DNA of 64,000 nucleotides. Origin: Branchiostoma belcheri (Eukaryota; Chordata; Leptocardii; Amphioxiformes; Branchiostomatidae). How positions within the stretch are numbered: position 1 is the stretch's first letter; each line of letters starts with the position of its first letter. Under the pieces are notes generated by a model. That model was not told the origin of the DNA. It made no database searches and worked only from the letters and a program-made list of their open reading frames with translations. The stretch spans positions 2,268,032 through 2,332,031 of the forward strand of contig NW_017804009.1 in assembly GCF_001625305.1 (NCBI RefSeq), in the 5' to 3' direction. Below, piece after piece: positions 30,270 through 40,245 of the stretch. The translations under genes were made by a program, and so were the position numbers.

Positions 30270-32085
30270 AAAATACAATCTTTGCAGAATTCAGAATATT
30301 CATGATTTTACAAAAAGGTCGCATTGCCACATCTGCACAATTAAAGGATTGGAACAGGCATATTCACCAATGACTACAAACAGAAAAAAACGACAGCATA
30401 TTCAAGCGTGGTCTATCATTTGTAAAATACAATCTTTTCAGGATTCAGAATATTCATGGTCCTATAGAAGGTCGCACTGTCACATGTGCACAATTAAAGA
30501 ATAGGAACAGACGTATTCACAAAGACTATTAACAGAAAAAACGACAGCATACTCGAATGTTGTCTATCATTTTTAAATGCACTTTGCAGAATTCAGAATA
30601 TTCATGGTCCTATAAAAGGTCGCACTGTCACATGTGCACAATTAAAGAGTTGGAACAGACGTATCCACCAAAGACTAATAACAAAAAAAAAAACGACAGC
30701 ATACTCAAATGTTGTCTATCATTTTTTAAATGCACTTTGCAGATTTCAGAATATTCATGGTCCTTCAAAAGGTCGCACTGTCACATGTGCACAATTAAAG
30801 AACTGTAACAGACGTGTTTACCAAAGATTACTAACAAAAAAAAAACGACAGCATATTCAAATGGTGTCTATCATTTGTAAAATACATTCTTTTCAGAATT
30901 CAGAACATTCAAGGTTCTATAAAAGGTCACAATGTCACAATTAAAGAACGGGAACAGACGTATTAACCAAAGACTACTAACAAAAAAGCCGACATCATAC
31001 TCAAACGTTGTCTATCATTTTGTAAATGCAATTTGCAGAATTCAGAATATTCATGGTCCTATAAAAGGTCGCACTGTCACATGTGCACAATTAAAGAACT
31101 GGAAACAGACGTATTTACCAAAGACTCCTAACGGAAAGAAACAACAGCATACTCAAATGTTGTCTATCATTTTTTAAATGCACTTTGCAGAATTCAGAAT
31201 ATCCATGGTCCTATAAAAGGTCGCACTGTCACATGTGCACAATTAAAGAGTTGGAACAGACGTATTTACCAAAGACTCCTAACGGAAAGAAACAACAGCA
31301 TACTCAAATGTTGTCTATCATTTTTTAAATGCACTTTGCAGATTTCAGAATATTCATGGTCCTTTAAAAGGTCGCACTGTCACATGTGCACAATTAAAGA
31401 AATGGAACAGACGTGTTCACCAAAGATTACTAACAAAAAAAACGACAGCATATTCGAATGGTGTCTATCATTTGTAAAATACATTCTTTTCAGAATTCAG
31501 AATACTCATGTTTTTATAAAAGGTCACACTGTCACAACTAAAGAACGGGAACAGACGTATTCACCAAAGACTACTAACAAAAATGCCGACATCATACTCA
31601 AATGTTGTCTATCAATTTGTAAATGCACTTTGCAGAATTCAGAATATTCATGGTCCTATAAAAGGTCGCACTGTCATATTTGCACAATTAAAGAACTGTA
31701 ACAGACGTGTTCACCAAAAACTACTAACAAAAAAAGCCGACATCATACTCAAATGTTGTCTATCATTTTGTAAATGCAATTTGCAGATTTCAAAATAGTT
31801 ATGGTTCTATAAAAGGTCACACTGTCACAATTAAAGAATGGGAACAGACGTATTCACCAAAGACTACTGACAAAAAAACGACAGCATAGTTAAATTCTAT
31901 CTATCATTTGTAAAATACAATCTTCTCAGAATTCAGAACATTCAAGGTTCTATAAAAGGTTGCACTGTCACAATTAAAGAATTGGAACAGACGTATTCAC
32001 CGATGACTAATAGTAATAACAAAAACCGAAATTATACAAGTGATGTCTATCATTTAAAATGCGCTTTGCAGAATACTAAATATTT
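30270..32085. repeat. Satellite-like array, unit about 150 bp, about 12 copies
   Basis: Units begin near 30282, 30436, 30586, 30737, 30892, 31034, 31185, 31337, 31488, 31633, 31782 and 31924, with a partial at 32064. Each carries TTGCAGAATTCAGAATATTC, ATGGTCCTATAAAAGGTCGC, ACTGTCACATGTGCACAATT, AAAGAACTGGAACAGACGTA and a GTTGTCTATCATTT end. Spacings of 142-155 bp, some multiples of three, keep frames open by chance. Frames of 71-121 codons here are by-products of the array. Confidence 0.95.
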
Positions 32086-32089
32086 ATAC

Positions 32090-32215
32090 TTTTTTTTATT
32101 CAGATGTTTTATTTACAAGACAAAGGGGCGCTGTACTTAAGTTGAGCAACTTATTTTGCCAGCGCCATTTGACAATAGATATACAAGTATAAACAGATAA
32201 ATAAATACAAACATG
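32090..32215 (-). mobile_element. Retroposon 3' tail with AATAAA
   Basis: On the minus strand the sequence GACAATAGATATACAAGTAT lies in a UTR-like stretch with GTAAATAAAACATCTGAATAA, giving two AATAAA signals. The form is that of a 5'-truncated non-LTR 3' end abutting the satellite array. Confidence 0.5.
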
Positions 32216-32274
32216 TAAGACAAAAGCGAACAATTGTGCCAACGTCCCCAACCCCACTATGTGATTATCATTTT

Positions 32275-32538
32275 GATCAGAAAAGGATGTCTACTATATC
32301 TTTTCCACGGAGAGATTCTCAGTCGAAAAGAGCTAGAGGCGTTGGGTTTGCTGGATATAAGTTTGTGTAAGTATCATTATATAATATATATATATCAAAT
32401 ATTCTTACTTCTATATAAGGTCGCTGTGTCACTAGTGACATTTGCCTCTTTTCAGCAAACATTGTTGAAGACACCCATGCAATCACTGCTTCATTTATTC
32501 AAAACCACAGAAGACAAAAATAACTTGTCCTGTTCTCG
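32275..32538 (+). pseudogene. Candidate two-exon remnant with a short GT-AG intron, unrecognised
   Basis: TTTGTGTAAGTATC near 32365 is a good donor and TTTGCCTCTTTTCAG ending near 32457 a good acceptor, giving an intron of about 90 bp with a pyrimidine tract. A possible upstream acceptor, CATTTTGATCAG, lies at 32270-32281. Joining the two keeps one frame open to a stop at about 32523 (GEILSRKELEALGLLDISL upstream, NIVEDTHAITASF downstream). The protein family is not recognised and no further exon was found. Chance splice matches remain the simplest alternative. Confidence 0.18.
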
Positions 32539-32644
32539 ATCGATCAAGTACTATAATATGGATGTATCAGCTATGAGAAACCTATCAGTCGTAAAGGTTG
32601 CCACTGTGCCTTGGGGGGCCATAGAAGGGATGCGTTTTTAGAAG

Positions 32645-33050
32645 TTACCCAAGAGTGTCATCAAAAGGGTTATAAAAGTAATAGAAAAAAATCTCTTGTG
32701 CCAATAATTGGATATTCCATAAATAGGAAAATTATTGACAGGCTCAATATGCATGCTCACCAATATTCATTGAGAATTCATTGCTATTAAAAGAGATACT
32801 ATATCTTTTTAACATGATGTAGCATATCTATCTACTATGGTTAACAAATTATAATTTTGCTATAGCATCGTCTTTATCTTAGATAGCAGTATCATGTTAT
32901 ACACATTTTTGCTATCATGTGTCGAGTACAATACCATTGACAAAGCAAAAGTTCAAGGGCGCTCTGTAAAACAAAGCAGGCTAAGGATTTTAAAGTTGAA
33001 ATGCGTTAGGATTATGTAGATAATTGGGACGGACACAGTTTTCTCTCTCA
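32645..33050. other. No gene recognised
   Basis: AT-rich; no repeat or frame. Confidence 0.35.
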
Positions 33051-33054
33051 ATCT

Positions 33055-33475
33055 TTGACACAACGAAATGAAAAGAAACCTACAGTGGGTGTCGCTGGAA
33101 GATAGATAAAAATGTCCAGACTATGCATGATGTACACAATGACTAAATAATTTGGTGGACGTACCAACCACCAATTATCTTCTACTGGCCTTGAAAAGAA
33201 CACGAAACAGCCATGCCTTCAAATATCAGAGTAAACAACCAATAATTGAGGTGTTCAGAAACTCCAAGAACTTTTTCAGGAACGATCGTAGAGGGGGACT
33301 TGTTGCCACCAAATACAGTTGGAGCATCATCACTTTAAACATCTCTTGTGGTTAAATGTGCAAAGATCGGGTGTAACAAGTCGTTCGGTGTAATAGCTAG
33401 CTGCCTCCGCGCCGCGTGCCTGCGAATCTGGTGTGTTACGCCGAAGGGCGGCTATACCGATACCGATACAGATAC
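33055..33475 (+). mobile_element. Non-LTR retrotransposon 3' end, RT tail remnant
   Basis: MKRNLQW.SLEDR is readable at 33072-33113 before a stop. The tail then reads VDVPTTNY, KRTRNSHAFKYQS and FFRNDRRG at 33152-33355. The UTR contains GCCGCGTGCCTGCGAATCTG and GTTACGCCGAAGGGCGG and ends in GATACCGATACAGATACAG. It is the same family as 5086-5447, with several disabling changes and a 5' truncation. Confidence 0.85.
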
Positions 33476-33479
33476 AGGA

Positions 33480-34080
33480 CTTGGCAATGCCCCAGGAGTG
33501 CTTTACCATTTACCGAAAACTATATAATAACGCCTGCATTGGCAAATTCCCAAGAATGTATGTTCAGGCATTGCCGCCCACCAGTTGTAACGTTATTCCT
33601 ACACAACAGTGATAACCAAATATCTGTCCTCTAAGTAGATCAGAGGGCACAGCTTTGTCCCTCAGACTTTGATACAACGAGCAAAGCCCTTTCTTAATTG
33701 GGGTATAACAAAATACATAAAAGAAGAACTGGATAGACAAGAGGAATAAGGGTCCTTACTACACCGGTTTGTTAAAGCTTTTTAATGTTACTAAGACTTA
33801 GATATGGATAAAACATATGTTTGATGCGTAAATTAGCGAAATGTAGCGGTAGGTTAAAGTTCAATGACCCAAAATGACCTTATGTACGCACATACAGTCG
33901 GCGGGAAATTTGAATTGCATTCTACGTTGTCATTTCTGATTTTATACATATTTGGGGAGCGAACTAAATTTTTGTGTGTGTGCGTGATTCTTTTTCTAAC
34001 TTCATAATCGCATCGTGCGTTATATTGGGCGAAAGTTGTGTTGTTTATTTGAACACTGCCGCTGCTCACTGCGCACCGGG
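33480..34080. other. No gene recognised; contains a 28-bp repeat
   Basis: GAATGTATGTTCAGGCATTG with the following CCGCCCAC at about 33554-33581 is repeated identically at about 34640-34667. No frame is supported. Confidence 0.5.
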
Positions 34081-34082
34081 TT

Positions 34083-34147
34083 GTGGGCGGGGCCTATTTG
34101 CTTAGCAACGAGGATTTTAACATAGCAACGGGACCACCGTGATTGGC
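34083..34147. promoter_or_regulatory. GC-box / X-box / CCAAT cluster, candidate promoter
   Basis: GGGCGGGGCC (34085-34094) is a GC box. TTTGCTTAGCAAC (34097-34109) is one base from a symmetrical RFX X-box, and CATAGCAACGGGAC (34121-34134) adds a second AGCAAC half-site. ATTGG (34142-34146) is a reverse CCAAT box. All four lie within 65 bp. RFX X-boxes are known from cilium-gene promoters. No adjacent first exon or start could be identified on either strand, so function is inference. Confidence 0.3.
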
Positions 34148-34149
34148 GA

Positions 34150-34405
34150 AAGGAAAGAAGACAGAAAAAGGATGTGCCAAGCTGCCCACGACGATTAATG
34201 TCCAAGTGCTCCCACCAACCCACCCCTGCCAACCTAACACGTCAGAATGAAAATAAAGATTAAAAAAAAAAGACAACTTCATTGCACAACAATTGTACAG
34301 GGTGCAAATGATGGCATATACTAGTACATAACTACAATTCATAAACCTAACCTGACTAACACAAGAGTGAGTGGCTAGTATAGTTGCAGCTATTTCTGAT
34401 ATAGA
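34150..34405. other. No gene recognised
   Basis: AATAAAGATTAAAAAAAAAA at 34252-34271 looks like a polyadenylation signal and A-tail, so this could be a retroposed end. Short reverse frames (70-82 codons) are unsupported. Confidence 0.3.
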
Positions 34406-34409
34406 GATT

Positions 34410-34560
34410 CTTTAAAGATTTTTTATTGACACACAACAAAAAGTACAGGGACTTCTGTATGGTCTTCTACAACTAAATATCTAACAAAGCTAAATACATG
34501 TGTGGATAACGTCATCTTACATACAGAGTATGGAGGCGGTAACAATAAGGTTTATCTATT
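34410..34560 (-). mobile_element. Possible retroposon 3' tail
   Basis: On the minus strand it ends with GTTGTGTGTCAATAAAAAA, an AATAAA plus A-tail. No coding part is recognised. Confidence 0.35.
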
Positions 34561-34564
34561 CTCT

Positions 34565-34845
34565 AAAATATGGTCTCTAAGATCGAAACATTATATATAT
34601 ATATAAAAGTCAGACAGTTTACATCAACGAATCCCCGAGAATGTATGTTCAGGCATTGCCGCCCACAAAGTTGTATTAAAGCTGAGATAAGCAGCGCGGG
34701 TTGAGATGTGGCGGCAGACAGGGTGTTGTGACCCGAGACAGGGCGAGACACACTCGGAAAGACACGGCACAGATCGATAGGAGACCCGGGCTCACCCCGA
34801 CTCAATTCCCCACCTCTGGCGGGTATTAACGACCATCCTCTGGTG
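34565..34845. other. No gene recognised
   Basis: Includes the second copy of the 28-bp repeat, then a GC-richer stretch (GGAGACCCGGGCTCACCCCG) of unknown origin. The 80-codon reverse frame is unsupported. Confidence 0.35.
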
Positions 34846-34846
34846 A

Positions 34847-35985
34847 GGCCATGGTGATGTGATTATCTGGATGACATCCTCTGGGAACACCGAATCTGAT
34901 GCGAGCGTTATTTGGAGAAAAATCTGTACAGCGAATCAGTCTGAAATTTGATATATTACACTTCTGTAATCATGGTAAAAACTCGAAACTATACACAGAT
35001 GCACAGAAACTACACCATTTAGTACCGTAACGTAACCTACCTTACAAAAAAATATTTTCTACTAACTGTTAATTCTACGTGACTGATGAACCTCTTCAAC
35101 AATACAATTTTTGTTCTATATATAGGCCATGTTGATTTGATTATATGGATGACATCCTCTGGGAACCCCCACAACTGATGCGAGTGTGCGAATAAAAAAG
35201 GAAGAGTTATTTGGAGAAAAATCTGTACAGCACAGAAGTCTGAAATTTGATGTATTACTCTTGTGTGTAATGGTAAAAACTCAAAACCATATACACAGAT
35301 GCACAAACATAATACCATTTCTGTTTCTTTAGGCCATGTTTTATGTGATTATCTGAATGACATCCTCTGGGAACCCCACAACTGATGCGAGCGTGCGTAT
35401 AAAAAATGAAGAGTTATTTGGAGAAAAATCTGTACAGCGTAGAAGCCTAAAATTTGATGTATTACACTTGTGTAATGGTAAAAACCATATACACAGATGC
35501 ACAAACACAATACCATTTCTGTTTCTTTAGGCCATGTTGATGTTATTATCTGAATGACATCCTCTGGGAACCTCAAAACTGATGCGAGCGTGCGTATGAA
35601 AAAGGAAGAGTTATTTGGAGAAAAATCTGTACAGCACAGAAGTCTGAAATTTGATGTATTACACTTGTGTATAATGGTAAAAACTCAAATCTATACACAG
35701 ATGCACAAACACAATACCATTTTTGTTTCTTTAGGCCATGTTGATGTGGTTATCTGAATGACATCCTCTGAGAACCTCAAAATTGATGCGAGCGTGAGAA
35801 TAAAAAAAGTTGCATTCATCATGAAATCTACATGGTCATGGAAGTTGAAGAAATGACTAAACATGTGTGTGGTATAACGAATAATAGACTCTTCATTCCC
35901 ATTGTTCTCATTTATTTCTTTTCCTCTGGAATTGATTTTGGCATTCTACAACATTAGTATCGTTTGCCAATTTTCTTTTGGGTAA
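34847..35985. repeat. Tandem array of MITE family 1 left ends, unit about 200 bp
   Basis: GGCCATG.TGAT.TGATTAT, the MITE left terminus, recurs at 34847, 35125, 35332, 35530 and 35734 (spacings 278, 207, 198 and 204). Each terminus is followed by ATGACATCCTCTGGGAACC, GATGCGAGCGTGCG and GAAAAATCTGTACAGC, then GATGTATTACACTTGTGT, a GATGCACAAAC phrase and TTTCTTTA leading to the next GGCC. The fifth copy continues into about 250 bp of normal MITE interior (CATGAAATCTACATGGTCAT) and stops without a right terminus. Reverse frames of 75-93 codons only read the array. Confidence 0.92.
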
Positions 35986-35989
35986 AAAA

Positions 35990-36485
35990 CTATTTAACTA
36001 GGTACATATATAAAAAAATTGTTTCCACCTTGCAACAAGTAATATAAGTGACACGCCAACGTCAATATCTTGATTTATTAATAATCTTGTTTGTATGTAG
36101 GTTAATTCTTTTGTACCCACGTGTCTGACTGTATGTTTAATAATAAACATTTTGAAAGTCGCTGTACATACATAATAGTTGATCATAAAACACGGAGGAA
36201 AACTATGTTATAGAAAAACGGATACTTTTGATGTCGCTATGGAAAAATTATGATAGTTTCAACCTATTATAACTCAGGCGACAGAATTTGATAAATATCA
36301 TAAGGGTTACAACGTACATAAATAATAAATGAAGATTTAACTCTAAGGAGTAATTAACTTATGCGTGGGTACTTAGGGGACCTCCTCATGTATTGTAAAC
36401 ATTGATTGCTTGTGAAGGGTCAAATCTATTCTCTATACTTTATTCCCTATGCCAATTATAGACAAGGTTTCTTAATCTAAACAAT
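35990..36485. other. No gene recognised
   Basis: AT-rich; a 62-codon reverse frame is unsupported. Confidence 0.35.
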
Positions 36486-36489
36486 AATT

Positions 36490-36746
36490 TTTTAAACTTT
36501 TAATCAAACCAATGTATAACTCAAGAAGGCAATGATGAGTCTTAATCATCTTTGGCATGTGGGTAGGGTTCGATAAGAGGAAAATAAACGCTTCTATTTT
36601 GGGCCCCTTAGCGACTTTCCTTGGTACTGAAGCAGAACTTCCGGTTTTGATATATCGTGATCAGGGCAGGCTAGGGTCACGATTTTTGCAAATCAGAAAA
36701 AATGAAGAGGTGAATCCAAGAACCAACAAATTAAATTGGTGTGGCC
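36490..36746. mobile_element. MITE family 5, left-truncated
   Basis: AAACTTTTAATCAAACCAATG joins the family in mid-element; it ends CAAATTAAATTGGTGTGGCC followed by TAA. The interior has been partly replaced at about 36560-36680. The 76-codon frame crossing it is a by-product. Confidence 0.75.
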
Positions 36747-36774
36747 TAAGAACATCACGTACAGGGACTATAGA

Positions 36775-36900
36775 AGTCTTTCAGTAGCGTGCCAGTAGGG
36801 AGAGCCACAACAAGCCGCCAGTCGAACTCTCGACCTCCCGGTCTAGAATCAGGATCGATGACTACTGAACCATGCACACTTCGTACTGCACAGCTTTCCC
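36775..36900 (-). mobile_element. tRNA-derived SINE head
   Basis: Minus strand: GCATGGTTCAGTAGTCATCG (A-box-like), CTAGACCGGGAGGTC and GAGAGTTCGACTGGC (B-box-like) in tRNA order. The acceptor ends do not pair, so it is a SINE or tRNA relic. Confidence 0.5.
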
Positions 36901-36904
36901 TTCC

Positions 36905-37115
36905 CGTACACAGCTTTGTGTCATATCAATAATAATATTAATCATAGAGCATACGGCAGATGAACCATGTAAGCCGGCTGAAAGTCATAGATTACGGAGC
37001 ATTGAGAGGCTTTATCGATTGACTGGGTCGCACTTATTCCGTCATTAACGGTCCCTTGATTTAAATTTCGCTGTGGCGGGTGAGAGATTTGGAGAGAGAT
37101 CTTGAAAGTTCATCT
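36905..37115. other. No gene recognised
   Basis: No repeat or frame seen. Confidence 0.3.
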
Positions 37116-37119
37116 GTGT

Positions 37120-37378
37120 TGGTAGAAGTCATTATGCAGCAAGTTTAAACTGTAATTTACAACACAAGAAATTGGACTCACCCAAATTTTCGACTGTACA
37201 ACTCCAGTCTTTGTCAAGGAATGAACAATCCACCGCTTCCGTGACGTCACGCAGATAACACACGTGACTCCGTGAGCAGTGGATCATAGGTTGCAGAAAG
37301 TCTGTGGCGCCCCCCGTCTCTGTTGAGGGATGGTTGTAATGCCCTGATGTAGATGGCCTCTTTAATCCCTCGTTCTTG
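37120..37378 (-). mobile_element. Dispersed foldback-family element, one arm plus body
   Basis: The whole segment is the reverse complement of 53560-53825: GCAAGTTTAAACTGTAATTT, CCCAAATTTTCGACTGTACA, CTTTGTCAAGGAATGAACAA, CGTGACTCCGTGAGCAGTGG and TGATGTAGATGGCCTCTTTA. High similarity over 250 bp implies a fairly recent family. Confidence 0.85.
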
Positions 37379-37501
37379 AATTGTTCGCATCCACCGGTTT
37401 ATTTACTTACAAGGGATTAATTCATTGTGGCATTATGACTTATAAGAAATTAATTTATTGTGACTTCATTGTGACTTACAGACTGTTTCAATATTTTGAA
37501 C

Positions 37502-37615
37502 CGTTCGCCGAACCCCAGCCAACTTTCCGCCGACCTACTCCTAACCAAAACTGTTATCAGGCGTTTGGCTAGTGTTCGGGAGGCAAAATTCAAGAATGTG
37601 TGACAGGGGTTTTAG
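37502..37615. mobile_element. MITE family 6 right-end fragment
   Basis: CTTTCCGCCGACCTACTCCT, GTGTTCGGGAGGCAAAATTC and GAATGTGTGACAGGGGTTTT match the right end at 47190-47279. Confidence 0.75.
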
Positions 37616-37911
37616 AAAAGTATTCTAGTACTGCGTATTCCACACAGTTTTTTGTGTCAGACATTTGCAGGAAAATGCAAGAGTCTGTTCTGAGAATGGG
37701 GTGCATTCTTAGATCCCCAGGTATGAATGAATTAATCAATTAATCAATTTCTGTTTTCTTTAATGATGGTAGCCCCCTCAGTGGCCCAGCACTGATTTCT
37801 ATTGTGGCCGTATGTACACACATATAAACAATGATATATATATTTCAACGTCGAAGAAACCAGAATACAGAAACACGTATAACAGTACTAGAACACTATA
37901 TAAAACCCCTG

Positions 37912-38545
37912 TCATACATTCTTGAATTTTGCCTCCAGAATACTAGCCAAATGCCCGACGACCATAGTTAGGAGTAAGTCGGCGCAAAGTCGGCAGGTGG
38001 TCGGTAGGCTCGACCACTATTTGGCTGATATTTGGTTGTAAGTCAGCAAATCATTCGCACGAAAGTCAGCAGTTTTGAGGGCGTTTTCGGATGTTAAACT
38101 TGACTCAAATTTAACTCAAACTGGTTTCGAATCGCAAAGAAAAAAATGTAGGCATAACCTAAATCTGATCAGCCTGCTCCCGAACGTCAGCCGAACCTGG
38201 TCGACTTTTTTAAAAAACTTTATTGTTTTAACTTTTTTTAAAAGCATAAAGTACAAGTACATAAGTGCAAACTAGTAACATAATATGCCATGATTACAAT
38301 AATTTTTCATACGTTTCTTAATAAACATTCGGTTTTAAACAGTGAGATTATATCAATTCGACTACTTTCATATTTAAATTTACAGATGGTATTTTTCCAA
38401 CCAATATCAGTTCATGAAAGTGTTTAAATCTTACATCAGAAAGGTTATATCCGAAAATTATATCTTGTATGGTTAACACTAGGTGACTAGCGCATATTCC
38501 GAAAGGAAACACTTTTCTACTGGTCGACTTTTTTTGAGAATATAT
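37912..38545. mobile_element. MITE family 6 left part, split by a retroposon
   Basis: It opens AACCCCTGTCATACATTCTT and contains GCAAAGTCGGCAGGTGGTCG, GACTCAAATTTAACTCAAAC and GGTTTCGAATCG. It is interrupted at 38212 within CTGGTCGACTTTTTT, which reappears at 38520. The right terminus is absent. Confidence 0.8.
38212..38519 (-). mobile_element. Nested retroposon with 15-bp target-site duplication
   Basis: CTGGTCGACTTTTTT flanks both sides (38197-38211 and 38520-38534). Minus-strand reading ends AAAACAATAAAGTTTTTTA, an AATAAA signal and A-rich tail. The insert is about 308 bp. No ORF is recognised, so it is a SINE or a 5'-truncated LINE. Confidence 0.88.
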
Positions 38546-38559
38546 TCAAGGGAACGTCG

Positions 38560-38830
38560 TGAATTTGTTTATTTGTTTATGTTTATTTGAATTTACCACA
38601 AGATATACAAGTGGAAGGGAGGACAAAACAGGTGCATTGACACCTTTACAAGTTGTCCTCCCAAACACAACATACAGAATATAAAAGCAGATTACATTAT
38701 TAAATACAAAACAAATTGCAGTAATGAACAACATTAACATCAAATATTGTACATCAACATCAAGTTTAATACGTTAAGCATAAAAAGACTGTACAATGCA
38801 ATTTCAAGGTAATACATTATTTACAAAAAT
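38560..38830 (-). mobile_element. Retroposon 3' tail
   Basis: On the minus strand CTTGTATATCTTGTGGTAAA is followed by TTCAAATAAACATAAACAAA, the form of an L2/CR1-like 3' end. GGACAACTTGTAAAGGTGTC and its near-inverse GGTGCATTGACACC.. form a small hairpin upstream. No coding part is seen. Confidence 0.45.
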
Positions 38831-38834
38831 ATCA

Positions 38835-39385
38835 ATGGTTAAAAACTGTGTGGCAACACTAGTGAGGTCGTAATGCCGTGCAGGAGGCGTACCCACATGA
38901 CATTGACCATGAGCAAGGAACGTCAGAGCTGTAGTGGGCAGTGAATCTACTGAATGTGTGACTTTACTAGGTTACTTGGAAAACAAATGTCGCCCACTTT
39001 CATTTGTCATCGTTTTAACGTATCGATAATTGAAACTGTCAGAGACACACGATCGAGTTAACTCCCCCCGACAGAAAAATTGAAACTAATGGTTCCCGGA
39101 GAGTATGAGTTAGGGGCTTCCCAGCGGTGGCACCCCCACCAGCACTAAATTGTTGCCGAAAATCGATACAGAAAATCCCGATCAGCAGTCTGATACGGCC
39201 GTGCACTGTAGATCTGCGGTAATTTACAGTTGGCACGCTGTGCCTTATCTACACGACTGCCACTCATTGACACTTAAAGCTTCATTCTTGATGTTCACAG
39301 GCTGCAATTTACAGTATTGTTGATTACAGGGGTCTAGATAATGTCCGGCGTTTGAGACCTTGAACGTGCAAACCTCCTCCTCACT
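38835..39385. other. No gene recognised
   Basis: A 65-codon reverse frame at 39039 in a moderately GC stretch is unsupported. Confidence 0.35.
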
Positions 39386-39387
39386 TT

Positions 39388-39950
39388 GGCCCCGTTCACG
39401 CCAATACGCTGTAAGCGCTTTCGAACCAGTTTACACCGAAGCCGGATTCAAGTGGCCCCATCTGAACGCTCCAAATCGCATTGAAAGCGCCTCGATCTTA
39501 AACCACATCGAGGGGTTGTTTAGAACTGGTTTCACTGGATCACGATTTGTGTCTGAACGCAATGTGATTCCATCGGTTTACTTTACATATTGACCCGGTC
39601 ATGGATTACAAGGTGATATTTCTTTATTTATATGAAATGCCAAAATTTACGTGTTAGCAACTTGAAGAGCAGAAATTACCGAATAATGTGTCTATTCTAG
39701 GACGAGCTTCACCGCCTCTGGCGGGACCACGTCGGCATTAGGCCGAGATACGCTGGGAGGGGGGCACCAGCAAGCAGGTCGTTGACATTGATAACACGCT
39801 ACCTTGTGTGTTTTCATCAAACACAATTATTGTAGATTAGGCGAATTGTGATCGGGCACGGTTTGAAAGGAATGTGTGGCACGTGGACCAGATGTGAGGA
39901 ATGCGAGTTAGCCGAATCGCGGTTCAGTCGGTTTCGTGTGAACAAGGCCT
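39388..39950. mobile_element. MITE family 8 (GGCCCCGTTCAC ends)
   Basis: GGCCCCGTTCACGCC opens and TTTCGTGTGAACAAGGCC closes a segment of about 563 bp. TTT occurs on both sides (39385-39387 and 39951-39953) and may be a 3-bp duplication. Only one copy was found here; the family assignment rests on its ends. A 77-codon frame in it is not a gene. Confidence 0.6.
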
Positions 39951-39954
39951 TTGA

Positions 39955-40240
39955 CAGGCAGGTAATGAAATAATGGCCCCGTCTATCGAGAGGAGATGGG
40001 CTATCTGGTTTCATGCCAAGAGGAAAATTACAGTCATACAATGTTGGAAATGACTCGGCATTCAGTGCTACGCACGAACGGAAATTCTCTAAGCGGTTAT
40101 CGTAGAGTCGGTCACATCGATCAACCAGCGAGACCGACTAGATCATTTTGCGAAGCTCTAGCTTAGAGGCTGCAGAGACAAATGACACAGTGCATGTATC
40201 TATCTAGTACATGCATATAGTAGGTAAAAGAATAATCTAC
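39955..40240. other. No gene recognised
   Basis: No repeat partner seen. Confidence 0.3.
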
Positions 40241-40245
40241 ATATT

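Noticed and set aside
31336..31701. A 121-codon frame and several others across 30.5-31.8 kb
   Set aside because: They read the 150-bp tandem array. The same peptides recur because some unit lengths are multiples of three.
30270..32085. A CRISPR-like array
   Set aside because: Whole units are similar, with no conserved-repeat and variable-spacer alternation; the genome is eukaryotic and no cas genes are present.
36557..36787. A 76-codon frame
   Set aside because: It ends inside the right terminus of a family 5 MITE.
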